64,000 bases of DNA, taken from the NCBI RefSeq assembly GCF_035967765.1, contig NZ_JAYWIT010000020.1. The stretch is one strand, 5' to 3'. Within the stretch, counting starts at the first letter, position 1. Every line of letters begins with the position of its first letter. Positions 1-7,768 of this stretch are shown in pieces. Made by a program: the position numbers and the translations under genes. The notes under the pieces are model-generated. The model was not told the origin of the DNA, made no database searches, and saw only the letters and a list, made by a program, of their open reading frames with translations. The stretch comes from Conexibacter stalactiti. Lineage in GTDB: Bacteria > Actinomycetota > Thermoleophilia > Solirubrobacterales > Solirubrobacteraceae.

Positions 1-1121
1 GCCGCCGACACCGCGCCGGCCGCCGCGCGCGAGTCGAGCCGCAGCCGCAGCGTGAAGGCGTCGCGCGCCAGACAGGGCGCGGCGCAGTCGGCGGACGGCA
101 GCGGGCCGCGCCGCCACAGCGCGTAGCGGCCGCCCTCCCAGGTCGCGGCGAGCTGGCCGGCGGCCTGCTCGCCGACCGCCTCGCGCAGCAGCTCAGCGAG
201 GTCGAAGCGGCCGAGCGTCGAGCCGGCGACTCGTCTCCAGCCGGCGCCGGGCGCGCCGGCAGCCGGCAGCGGGACGCGCGCCGGAGGCTCGTCTCTCAGC
301 CAGCGCTCGGCGTCGTACAGTTCGGCGGTCGAGCGCGGCGGCCGCTCGCGCAGCGCGTCGTCGACCACGCTCCAGCCGCCGTCCTCCTCCAGCAGCCGCG
401 AGACGAATCGCTCGCCCTGCTCGTACGGGAACAGCAGCGAGCGCATCACGTACGGCGGCAGCGGCGTCGAGCCGCTCGCCCCCCACAGCTGCCCGAGCGC
501 GTCGCCGAACGAGAGCGCCTCCGGGTAGCGCTCGAGGTACCGCGTCATGACGACCGTCGCGGTCCCCTCGACGAGCCCGCTCTCGGCGCTGGCGGCGTCC
601 TCGTCGACGACCTCGCCGCCGTCGTTGCCGCCCAGTCTGGTGAGGTCGAAGTGCTGGTCCTCGAGCGCGTGCGTCAGCTCGTGCGCGAGCGTCACGTCGT
701 CGATCCCGACGCCGCTGACGAGCGCGAGACGCTCCGTTCTGGGGTCGTAGAAGCCGGCGACCTGCTCGCCGTAGATCGACTCGGTGACCGCCGACATGCG
801 CACGTCGGGGTCGATCAGGCCGAGCAGCTTCAGCAATTCCTCCGTCGCCGCGTCGCGCGCTCTGGAGCTGGCGGCCCGCTCCTCTCTGACGCCGTAGTCG
901 CGCACCTCTTGCGGGCTCATGACGGTGACGCGCACCGGCCGTCTGAACTCGAGCCCACGCAGCTGCTCGACACGCTGCTCGACGCGCGCCAGCCGCTGCG
1001 GCGAGATCGCCTCCGCAGAGGCCTCGTCGTCGCCTCCGCTCCCGCCGCCGAACAGCAGGCTGCCGGCGACCAGCAGCGCGAGCACGGCCAGGACCGCGAT
1101 CTCGGGGGTGCGGTCGGCCAT
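1..1121 (-). CDS. Membrane-anchored HExxH metallopeptidase-like protein (3' end cut by window)
   Basis: Reading leftwards from the ATG at 1121, the frame stays open to the window edge (373 codons), so the C-terminus is missing. Residues 8-24 form one hydrophobic segment (AVLAVLALLVAGSLLF), a signal anchor, followed by a Gly/Ser/Asp/Glu-rich linker. Near residue 145 lies LAHELTHALEDQHFD, a zincin HExxH motif, and about 35-40 residues later a conserved-looking LVEGTATVVM segment whose Glu could be the third zinc ligand, as in gluzincins. I infer an extracytoplasmic zinc-dependent hydrolase or an inactive relative; substrate unknown. Codon use is typical of the window. It is divergent from the SDR gene that starts at 1246. 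The long frame on the same strand at 193-1845 is a shadow in another frame. Family name not recognised with certainty. Confidence 0.7.
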   Translation of the reverse strand, partial: MADRTPEIAVLAVLALLVAGSLLFGGGSGGDDEASAEAISPQRLARVEQRVEQLRGLEFRRPVRVTVMSPQEVRDYGVREERAASSRARDAATEELLKLLGLIDPDVRMSAVTESIYGEQVAGFYDPRTERLALVSGVGIDDVTLAHELTHALEDQHFDLTRLGGNDGGEVVDEDAASAESGLVEGTATVVMTRYLERYPEALSFGDALGQLWGASGSTPLPPYVMRSLLFPYEQGERFVSRLLEEDGGWSVVDDALRERPPRSTAELYDAERWLRDEPPARVPLPAAGAPGAGWRRVAGSTLGRFDLAELLREAVGEQAAGQLAATWEGGRYALWRRGPLPSADCAAPCLARDAFTLRLRLDSRAAAGAVSA

Positions 1122-1245
1122 CGCGACAGCGTACGGCGTCGGCGCGATCGCCGAAGCGGCGAGTCGCGACGCGGTGGAGTGATTGGATACCTCCGCCGGG
1201 CTCGGAGAGGCCCGCGCAGTCCGACCTGAGCAGAGGATGGTGGAG

Positions 1246-1968
1246 ATGGCGCAACGAGCGGCGATCGTGACGGGTGCTTCGAGCGGGATCGGACTGGCGA
1301 TCGCGCGGATGCTCGGCGAGGAGGGCTACGGCATCACGCTCGCCGCCCGCCGGCCGGAGAAGCTGGCGGCGGCGGCGCAGGAGCTGCGCGAGGCCGGCTA
1401 CGACGTCCAGGACGTCGCCGGGCCGCTGTCGGAGGAGGATGCCGTCAAGGCGGTCGTCGCCGCCCACGAGCAGCGCTACGGGCGCCTCGACGTGCTCGTC
1501 AACAACGCCGGCGTCGGGATCGGCGCCGCTGTCGCCGACATCGAGACCAAGCGGCTCGACATGCAGCTCGACGTCAACCTGCGCGCGCCGATCCTCTTCT
1601 ACCGCGAGTGCGCGAGACTGCTGCGCGCCGCCGGCAGCGAGCATCGCAACGCGCTCGTCGTCAACACCTCGTCGATCTCCGGCAAGCGCGGCCAGGCGTG
1701 GCTGTCGATCTACTCCGCCACGAAGGCGGCGGTGATCGGCTTCACCGAGGCGATGAACAAGGAGCTGAACGCCGACGGGATCAAGTCGACCGCGCTCTGC
1801 CCTGCCTTCGTCGACACGGCGATGACCGACTTCGTCAAGGGCCACGTGCAGCCGAGCGACATGATCCGCCCGGAGGACATCTCCGAGGCGGTGCGGATGC
1901 TGCTGAAGCTCTCCCCCGCCTGCATCGTCCCGGAGATCATCTTCGCCCGCGCCGGCGAGGACCTCTGA
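1246..1968 (+). CDS. Short-chain dehydrogenase/reductase (SDR family)
   Basis: A 240-residue classical SDR. The nucleotide-binding motif TGASSGIG sits about eight residues from the N-terminus, NNAGVGIG forms the NNAG structural motif, and the catalytic Ser (NTSSISG) and Tyr-x3-Lys (YSATKAA) are present. It is expected to oxidise or reduce an alcohol/ketone substrate with NAD(P)(H); the substrate cannot be read from sequence. I chose ATG 1246 because AGAGG lies nine bases upstream; ATG 1237 is possible but has no spacing to that ribosome site. The stop shares a base with the start of the next gene (TGATG), so the two oxidoreductases are translationally coupled and probably serve one pathway. 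Confidence 0.88.
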   Translation: MAQRAAIVTGASSGIGLAIARMLGEEGYGITLAARRPEKLAAAAQELREAGYDVQDVAGPLSEEDAVKAVVAAHEQRYGRLDVLVNNAGVGIGAAVADIETKRLDMQLDVNLRAPILFYRECARLLRAAGSEHRNALVVNTSSISGKRGQAWLSIYSATKAAVIGFTEAMNKELNADGIKSTALCPAFVDTAMTDFVKGHVQPSDMIRPEDISEAVRMLLKLSPACIVPEIIFARAGEDL

Positions 1969-3005
1969 TGCGCCTCGGCGTCCACGTCGGCTACTGGGGG
2001 CTTGGCCTGACCTCGCAGGAGCAGCTCGCGATCGTGCAGGAGGCCGAGCGGCTCGGCTACGACTCCGTCTGGGCGGCCGAGGCCTACGGCTCCGACACGG
2101 CGACGATCCTCGCCTGGCTGGCGGCCGGCACGAGCAGAATCAAGCTCGGCTCGGCGATCTTCCAGATCCCCGCCCGCAGCGCCGCGATGACGGCGATGAC
2201 GGCGGCGACGATCGACCAGCTGTCGGGCGGGCGGATGCTGCTCGGCCTCGGCGCCTCCGGGCCGCAGGTCGCCGAGGGCTGGCACGGTCAGCGCTACGGC
2301 AGAATGCTCCAGCGCACGCGCGAGTACGTCGCGGTCGTGCGGATGGCGCTGGCGCGCGAGCGCGTCGTCTTCAGAGGCGAGACGCTTGAGCTGCCGCTGC
2401 CGGACGGTCCCGGCAAAGCGCTGAAGCTGACGATCGCGCCGGTGCAGGAGCGGATCCCGATCTACCTCGCGGCGATCGGGCCGAAGAACACCGCGCTCGC
2501 CGGCGAGGTCGCCGACGGCTGGATCCCGACGCTGTTCAGCCCTGAGCACGTCGCCGAGTTCCGCGGTCACCTGGAAGCGGGCGCGGCGCGCGCCGGGCGC
2601 ACGCTCGACGGCTTCGACATCGCGCCGACGGTCAACGTCTTCGTGACCGACGACCGCGCCGCCGCACGCGACGCGATGCGCCCCTACCTGGCGCTCTACG
2701 TCGGCGGGATGGGCTCGCGCAGAGCGAACTTCTACAACAGCCTCGTGCAGCGCTACGGCTTCGAGGAGGCGGCGCGCCGGGTGCAGGACCTCTACCTCGA
2801 CGGCAAGCGCGAGGAGGCGGCAGCGGCGCTGCCTGACGAGCTGATCGACCTCGTCTCGCTGTGCGGCCCCGCCGACGTCGTGCGCGAGCGGCTGCGGGTC
2901 TTCCGCGAGGCCGGCGTCGGCACGCTGATGGTCTCGCCGATGGCGTGGACGATGCAGGAGCGGCTCGACCAGCTGCGGCTCGTCGCCGAGCTGGCGGAGG
3001 GATAG
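1968..3005 (+). CDS. LLM-class (luciferase-like) probable F420-dependent oxidoreductase
   Basis: A 345-residue TIM-barrel protein of the luciferase-like monooxygenase superfamily. It starts MRLGVHVGYWG, carries the ERLGYDSVWAAEAYGSD strand, the phosphate-binding stretch SGGRMLLGLGASGPQVAEGW, and ends with the family-typical LCGPADVVRERLRVFREAGVG. This arrangement is that of the actinobacterial F420-dependent LLM enzymes rather than FMN luciferases, though cofactor choice is inference. The ATG overlaps the TGA of the upstream SDR by one base, so the pair is an operon. Substrate unknown. Confidence 0.85.
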   Translation: MRLGVHVGYWGLGLTSQEQLAIVQEAERLGYDSVWAAEAYGSDTATILAWLAAGTSRIKLGSAIFQIPARSAAMTAMTAATIDQLSGGRMLLGLGASGPQVAEGWHGQRYGRMLQRTREYVAVVRMALARERVVFRGETLELPLPDGPGKALKLTIAPVQERIPIYLAAIGPKNTALAGEVADGWIPTLFSPEHVAEFRGHLEAGAARAGRTLDGFDIAPTVNVFVTDDRAAARDAMRPYLALYVGGMGSRRANFYNSLVQRYGFEEAARRVQDLYLDGKREEAAAALPDELIDLVSLCGPADVVRERLRVFREAGVGTLMVSPMAWTMQERLDQLRLVAELAEG

Positions 3006-3028
3006 CCGCGCGCGGCTCAGCGGCTGTC

Positions 3029-5032
3029 TCAGACGCCGGCCGGCTGGACGCTGCGCTCATCGTCGTCGTCCAGGTCGGCGACCTGTTCGTCGAGCAGCTC
3101 CAGCAGCGTGTCGACGACGCGCCCGTCGAGCTGGGCGCCGCTGACGCGCCGCAGCTCCGCGCGCGCGGCGGCCGCCGGGCGGGCCGGTCGCCACGGCCGC
3201 GGCGAGGTCATCGAGACGAACACGTCGCAGGCGAGCAGGATCCGCGCGGCGAGCGGTATCTGCTCGCCTGCGAGCCCGTCCGGGTAGCCGCCGCCGTCCC
3301 AGCGCTCGTGCTCGTGGCGGACGATCGGCGCGGCATCGCGCAGCAGCGGCAGCGCGCGCAGCATCCGCTCGCCGATCAGCGGGTGCTCGCGCAGGATCGC
3401 CCGCTCCTCCTCGTGCAGCTCGCCGGGATGCGCCAGCAGCGCGGCCGGCACGCCGACGGTGCCGACGTTGTGGAAGAGCGCCGCGAGATAGAGCGCGCGG
3501 CGCTCGATCTCGTCGAGGTCGAAGGCGCGGCCGACCTGCCACGCGAGGTCGGCCAGCCGCCACTGCTCGGCGTCTTCGGCATGCTCTTCGAGCTGGATCC
3601 CGCCGGCTGCCTCGGCACCGGCGTCGGCGGCGATCCGGTACAGCTCGCCGAAGCCCGAGACGCTCAGCTTGTCGAGCAGCCGCCGGCACGACAGCGCGCG
3701 GCCGAGCTGCTGCGCGATCGCCTCGGCCAGCGCGCGCTCGACGATCCCGTAGGCGCGCGGGCGGTCGCACGCGATCAGCAGGCAGCCCCACGTCGCGGTC
3801 CCGTCGGGCACGGCGACGGCCAGCTCGCTGCGAACCGGCGTGCCGTCGATCCAGCAGCCGCCGCGATCGTCCTCGACGACCGCCGGCCCCGCCGCGGCCA
3901 GTGCGCGCCGGACGCTCGAACGGGTCGCCAGCGCGCCGCCGGCGGCCGCCTCCTCGCCGCCGGAGCCGAGCACGACGAGGCGCGGGCGCACGAGCGCGAC
4001 GGAGCTGACGCCGGCGTGCGGCCAGGTCGCCAGCGCCGCCGAGCCGATCGTGTCGAAGGCGCCGGTCATGAAGGCGACGGTCGTCTCCGCCAGCGTGCGC
4101 TCGTCGCGGGCGCCGGCGAGCGCGCGGGCGAGGCCCGACAGCAGCGCCAGGCGCGCCGTCTCGCCGCGGCCCAGCCGCCCGGCCTGGCGGCGGGCGCCGG
4201 ACGCGTGGCGAGGACGAGCGGCGGCAGGGCGGTTGGTCGAGCGCTTGCGGTCGCGCAGCGCGGCGTCGGCGCGCAGGATCAGCTCATCGGCGCTGCGGGC
4301 CGGCTCGCCGAAGGTCGCCCAGCCGGCGCAGGCGCCGAGCCGGCGCTCGCCGTTGACGCCGAAGGGGATGTGCTCGATCGCGCGCGTGAGCCGCTCGCTC
4401 AGGTCGGCAGCCTCCTCGGCGCCGGCGCGCACGGCGATCACGGCGAACTCGTCGCCGCCCTGCCGACAGCAGACGTCCTCCTCGCGCAGCGTCTCGCGCA
4501 GCGCGGCCGCGACGTGCCTGAGGGCGTCGTCGCCGGCGAGGTGGCCGAGCTCGTCGTTGATCGCCTTGAAGCCGTCGAGGTCGAGCAGGACGAGCGAGAA
4601 GGTCTCCTCGTAACGGCGCGAGCGAGCGACCTCGGCCGCCAGCTGGCGGGTGAACATGCGGTAGTTGCCGAGGCCGGTCAGCTCGTCGAGGTCGGCCATC
4701 CGCAGCGCGTCGGCCTCACGGCGCGCGAGTCTGTCGTGCTCCGTCCGCAGACCCGCCAGCGCACGCGTCAGCACGATCGCGGCAGCGACCCCGGCAGTGC
4801 CCGCGACGGCGGCGACGAGCGAGCGCAGGACCGTCGAGACGTCGAGCAGGGCGATCGCGACGAGCGCAGCGATCGCGCAGACCCCGACGACGCCGGCGAC
4901 GCGCACGAGCGTTCCGCGCAGGCGTCCGGAGACGCTGCTCGGCCCGTCCTCGGACACGCTGACGCTGACTGCTGCGCCAGTCATCTCCGACTCGTCGTAT
5001 CCTCGCGGCCGCTCGGTGGCGACTTCGTCCAT
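3029..5032 (-). CDS. Membrane GGDEF diguanylate cyclase with C-terminal HD-GYP-like domain
   Basis: A 667-residue signalling protein. After a short cytoplasmic N-terminus two transmembrane helices (about residues 40-90) precede a GGDEF domain (about 110-265) that retains DLDELTGLGN, LDLDGFKAINDELGH and RQGGDEF, so c-di-GMP synthesis is plausible. A middle region (about 300-460) looks GAF-like. The C-terminal third is an HD-GYP domain: WDGGGYPDGL is intact, but the metal-binding HDxGK motif reads FHNVGTVGVP, so the catalytic Asp and the following Lys are replaced by Asn and Thr. Phosphodiesterase activity is therefore doubtful; a sensory or binding role is more likely. It is transcribed divergently from the glycosyltransferase at 5136. 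Start at ATG 5032; an internal ATG 16 codons on is possible. Confidence 0.88.
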   Translation of the reverse strand: MDEVATERPRGYDESEMTGAAVSVSVSEDGPSSVSGRLRGTLVRVAGVVGVCAIAALVAIALLDVSTVLRSLVAAVAGTAGVAAAIVLTRALAGLRTEHDRLARREADALRMADLDELTGLGNYRMFTRQLAAEVARSRRYEETFSLVLLDLDGFKAINDELGHLAGDDALRHVAAALRETLREEDVCCRQGGDEFAVIAVRAGAEEAADLSERLTRAIEHIPFGVNGERRLGACAGWATFGEPARSADELILRADAALRDRKRSTNRPAAARPRHASGARRQAGRLGRGETARLALLSGLARALAGARDERTLAETTVAFMTGAFDTIGSAALATWPHAGVSSVALVRPRLVVLGSGGEEAAAGGALATRSSVRRALAAAGPAVVEDDRGGCWIDGTPVRSELAVAVPDGTATWGCLLIACDRPRAYGIVERALAEAIAQQLGRALSCRRLLDKLSVSGFGELYRIAADAGAEAAGGIQLEEHAEDAEQWRLADLAWQVGRAFDLDEIERRALYLAALFHNVGTVGVPAALLAHPGELHEEERAILREHPLIGERMLRALPLLRDAAPIVRHEHERWDGGGYPDGLAGEQIPLAARILLACDVFVSMTSPRPWRPARPAAAARAELRRVSGAQLDGRVVDTLLELLDEQVADLDDDDERSVQPAGV

Positions 5033-5135
5033 GAGCCCCCAACGTGTGTGCAGGTCATCCGTGCCTCAAGTCATTAAAGCTCATCAAAGCTCCACAGTTC
5101 CTGCACCGCTTCTCGGTGCGTCGCAAAGGTCCTCC

Positions 5136-6320
5136 TTGAGCGTCTTCCTCGGCGCCTTCGGGGACGCCGGGCATGCCTTCCCGATGCTCGCGCTGGGGAC
5201 CGAGCTGGCCCGCCGCGGCCATGCCGTGACGATGGAGACCTGGTCGCGCTGGCGGACCGAGGTCGAGGCCGCCGGGATGGCCTTCGTGGCCGCGCCCGAG
5301 TACCCGGTCTTCCCCACGCAGGAGCGGCCGATGACGATGTACGAGGCGGTCGTGCGGGCTGTCTCGGAGACGCGGCCGGCGGTGGCGCGGGCCCGCCCCG
5401 ACGTCGTCGTCGCCGACATCCTGACGCTCGCGCCGGCGCTTGCCGCGGAACTCGAGGGGATCCCGGCGGCGACGCTCGTCCCCCACGTCCACCCCGCGCC
5501 GCCACCTGGCGCGCCGCCCTACTCGTTCGGCGCGCGCTGGCCGCGCACGGCCGCGGGGCGGCGGCTGTGGCAGCGCCTGGACCCGCTCGTCGAGCGCGGC
5601 CTGCGCTACGGCCAGCGGGAGCTGAACGACACGCGCGCGCAGCTCGGCCTGCCGCCGGTGGAGCGTGTCCACGGCGGCCTCAGCGAGCGGCTCTGCATCG
5701 TCGCGACCTACCCGCAGCTGGAGTATCCGCGCGCCTGGCCCGCGCACACGCACGTCGTCGGGCCGCTGCTGTGGGAGCCGCCGACCGACCCCGTCGAGCT
5801 GCCGCCCGGCGATGCGCCGCTGGTGCTGGTCGCCCCCTCGACGGCGCAGGACAGAGACCACAGACTGCTGCGCGCCGCGCTCGCCGGCCTCGGCGACCTG
5901 CCGATCCGCGTGCTGGCGACGTGGAACCGGCGGCCGCTGCCGGGGCCGGTCGAGGTGCCGGCCAACACGCGCCTCGTCGAGTGGGTCTCCTACGCGCAGA
6001 CGATGCCGCAGTGCGCGCTCGTGCTCTGCCACGTCGGCCACGGGACGATGGTGCGCGCACTGCACTCAGGCGCGGCCGTCGTCGCCTGCCCGGTCGCGGG
6101 CGACATGGGCGAGAACGCGGCGCGGCTCGACTGGGCCGGCGCCGGCGTGCGGCTGCCGTGGCGCTTCACGACCGCGCGCGGCGTGCGGCTGGCGGTCCAG
6201 CGCGCGCTGGAGGAGCCGTTGCTGGCGCGCCGGGCCGGCGAGCTGGCCGCCTGGAGCGCCGGGCACGACGCCGCCGCGCACGCCGCCGACCTGGTCGAGC
6301 GGCTCGCGCGCGAAGGGTGA
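5136..6320 (+). CDS. UDP-glycosyltransferase, MGT/EryCIII-like (GT1 family)
   Basis: A 394-residue GT-B fold enzyme. The N-terminal acceptor half starts SVFLGAFGDAGHAFP and LGTELARRGHAVTMET; the C-terminal half has LVEWVSYAQTMPQCALVLCHVGHGTMVRALHSGAAVVACP, which is the nucleotide-sugar binding region of macrolide/flavonoid-type GT1 enzymes (WxxQ...HxGxGT). It probably transfers a sugar from an NDP donor to a small lipophilic acceptor. TTG at 5136 is chosen because AAAGG lies six bases upstream and the protein then begins exactly at the family's first beta strand; the frame stays open further upstream only as antisense to the GGDEF gene. No neighbouring biosynthetic cluster is seen. Confidence 0.85.
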   Translation: MSVFLGAFGDAGHAFPMLALGTELARRGHAVTMETWSRWRTEVEAAGMAFVAAPEYPVFPTQERPMTMYEAVVRAVSETRPAVARARPDVVVADILTLAPALAAELEGIPAATLVPHVHPAPPPGAPPYSFGARWPRTAAGRRLWQRLDPLVERGLRYGQRELNDTRAQLGLPPVERVHGGLSERLCIVATYPQLEYPRAWPAHTHVVGPLLWEPPTDPVELPPGDAPLVLVAPSTAQDRDHRLLRAALAGLGDLPIRVLATWNRRPLPGPVEVPANTRLVEWVSYAQTMPQCALVLCHVGHGTMVRALHSGAAVVACPVAGDMGENAARLDWAGAGVRLPWRFTTARGVRLAVQRALEEPLLARRAGELAAWSAGHDAAAHAADLVERLAREG

Positions 6321-6358
6321 GCGACCCCCGCGCGCGGCTCGGGCGCGGCGGATGCGTC

Positions 6359-6664
6359 TCAGTCCGCCGCGCCGACGCGGCCCGAGCTGGCGGCCGGGTG
6401 GGCCGCCGCCCACGCCGCGATCTTCTTCGACTCGCGGATCGCGGTGCCGTCGTCGGTCAGCAGCACCGGCACCCACGACTGCCCCGTCAGTCTCTTGACC
6501 TCTCTGCGCAGCGGGTTCAGCGCGTCCGGAAGCGCGCCGAACCCATAGGTTCTGACGACCTCCGGCTCGTAACCGGCGGCCTGCAGCGCGTGCAGCGCGT
6601 CACGGCACGGATGACTGCGAACCGCCGGAACCTGGAACGTCCCCCAGCACACGTAGAGCTTCAC
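6359..6664 (-). CDS. Small thioredoxin-fold protein, glutathione S-transferase N-terminal domain-like
   Basis: A 101-residue protein comprising only the thioredoxin-like half of a GST/glutaredoxin: it starts MKLYVCWGTFQVP, carries HPCRDALHALQAAGYEPEVV, and includes the cis-proline strand (SWVPVLLTDDGTAIRESKKI), where the thiol-binding VPVL and ES residues of GST N-domains fall. There is no C-terminal helical GST domain. Function is unknown; a thiol-binding or redox role is inferred. It lies 33 bases downstream of the DUF6941-like gene on the same strand and may belong to the hicAB transcript. Confidence 0.7.
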   Translation of the reverse strand: MKLYVCWGTFQVPAVRSHPCRDALHALQAAGYEPEVVRTYGFGALPDALNPLRREVKRLTGQSWVPVLLTDDGTAIRESKKIAAWAAAHPAASSGRVGAAD

Positions 6665-6697
6665 CTCGGGTCTCCTCCCGTCGGGGTCGGAGCGACA

Positions 6698-7114
6698 CTA
6701 CGCCACTGCGAACGGCTCCACCACCGCGAACGGTGCGCGCGCGACCGTCTCGCCGTCGATCGTCAGGCGCCACTCGTACTGGCCGACGCCGAGCACGAGC
6801 CCGGTGAGGTTGAATGCGAGCGGCATGTTGAGCGTCGAACCGGGCTTCAGGCCGGGCGGGCGGCCGAGCTCGAAGCGGCCGCTGGGCGCGACCGGCTCGC
6901 CGTTGATCATGATCCGCTCGCCGTCGGCGTCGAGCAGCTCGGCGATCAGGTCATGACCCTGGTCGGCTTCGTCCCAGGCGACCTTCACCACGATCGCCAG
7001 CGCGACGTTGATCGCCTGCCCCGGCGCCTGCAACAGGTTCCAGGCCGCCCCCATGATGTAGAGCTTGCCGTTGATCGCCTCTGCGTGATCGCAGAGGAGC
7101 AGGTCTGCTTCCAT
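6698..7114 (-). CDS. Conserved actinobacterial protein, DUF6941-like
   Basis: A 138-residue protein beginning MEADLLLCDHAEAINGKLYIMGAAW; this opening and the later beta-rich sequence (LIAELLDADGERIMINGEP, LVLGVGQYEWRLTIDGE) match a family I know from actinobacterial genomes as DUF6941, of unknown function. It looks like an all-beta sandwich that could bind a ligand or partner. The start ATG at 7114 is five bases after the hicB stop, so the gene is probably co-transcribed with hicAB. I infer no activity. The family name is from memory and is the least certain part of the call. Confidence 0.65.
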   Translation of the reverse strand: MEADLLLCDHAEAINGKLYIMGAAWNLLQAPGQAINVALAIVVKVAWDEADQGHDLIAELLDADGERIMINGEPVAPSGRFELGRPPGLKPGSTLNMPLAFNLTGLVLGVGQYEWRLTIDGETVARAPFAVVEPFAVA

Positions 7115-7119
7115 CGTCG

Positions 7120-7413
7120 TCAAGCCGCCTTCGTGAGTCCGCTGCTGCGGATCGTGAGTCCAGGGTTGGGTCCGGGTGCCGCCAGTTCGAGCCGCGCGCG
7201 CTGGCCGACGCTGGGCGCCGTCCACCACGAGCGCGGCCCGGGCACCAGATGATGCAGGTCGAGCACTTCCTCCGCGTACCACGGCGCGCCTTCGCGCACG
7301 AGGTCGCGCAGCTCCTCGAACGTCGCGCCGGCCGCCGAGTAGCCCGGCAGGTCGGGCGATGCCGCCCACCAGCCGTCGGGGTCGTCGTGATAGATCAGTT
7401 GCGCGGTTCTCAT
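7120..7413 (-). CDS. hicB: HicB-family antitoxin
   Basis: A 97-residue protein whose first half is the HicB RNase-H-like fold: YHDDPDGWWAASPDLPGYSAAGATFEELRDLVREG, the hallmark of type II antitoxins pairing with HicA. HicB binds HicA and blocks its mRNA-cleaving activity, and usually represses the operon. The C-terminal tail (residues 60-97) has no obvious ribbon-helix-helix or HTH DNA-binding segment. Its ATG overlaps the stop of the upstream hicA by one base, so the toxin is translated first, the standard hicAB order. Confidence 0.85.
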   Translation of the reverse strand: MRTAQLIYHDDPDGWWAASPDLPGYSAAGATFEELRDLVREGAPWYAEEVLDLHHLVPGPRSWWTAPSVGQRARLELAAPGPNPGLTIRSSGLTKAA

Positions 7414-7652
7414 CAGAGCAGGCTCCTCGCCTCATCTTCGCTGAGACCGACGTCGCCGACAAGCAGCTTGCGGACCAGGCCGCCCGGAATCGTGACGGAC
7501 GTGTGAAACGAGAAGCCGATGTCCGGATAGCCGTTGCGTGAGCGCAGACGACGGTGCGAGCCGCGCTGGCGCACGATCTCGTAGGCGAGCGGCTCGCGCT
7601 GCAGCAGCGCCATCAGCCGCGACGCCTTGAGCGCGGGAAATTGCGTCGACAC
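7413..7652 (-). CDS. hicA: HicA-family mRNA interferase toxin
   Basis: A 79-residue double-stranded-RNA-binding-fold protein. The N-terminus (PALKASRLMALLQREP) is the first helix; RQRGSHRRLRS holds the catalytic His of HicA toxins; VTIPGGLVRKLLVGDVGLSEDEA is the conserved C-terminal part. HicA cleaves mRNAs in a ribosome-independent way and is neutralised by HicB. Start is GTG 7652. The gene is first in the hicA-hicB-DUF6941 series. About 115 bases without a gene separate it from the MFS transporter stop at 7769; no clear promoter is visible there. Confidence 0.85.
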   Translation of the reverse strand: MSTQFPALKASRLMALLQREPLAYEIVRQRGSHRRLRSRNGYPDIGFSFHTSVTIPGGLVRKLLVGDVGLSEDEARSLL

Positions 7653-7768
7653 GTGCCGTCGCGGCTCACCGGCATCGCGGCGCTCGCCTCGCGCGCCGCT
7701 GCTGGCCGCGTTCCCCTCGTCCGATCTCGCTCATGCGCCTCCCCCTGGCGGTGTCGTTGCCACCCATC

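Noticed and set aside
193..1845. Long minus-strand frame of 550 codons
   Set aside because: Low-complexity Arg/Ala/Gly protein, antisense or out of frame to the metallopeptidase-like and SDR genes. Shadow of high-GC coding.
2861..5077. Plus-strand frame of 738 codons opposite the GGDEF gene
   Set aside because: Composition of an antisense shadow; the minus-strand GGDEF/HD-GYP reading has complete motifs.
6539..6552. SOS-box-like GAAC-CCATAG-GTTC
   Set aside because: The spacer is six bases instead of four and it lies inside the GST-like coding sequence.
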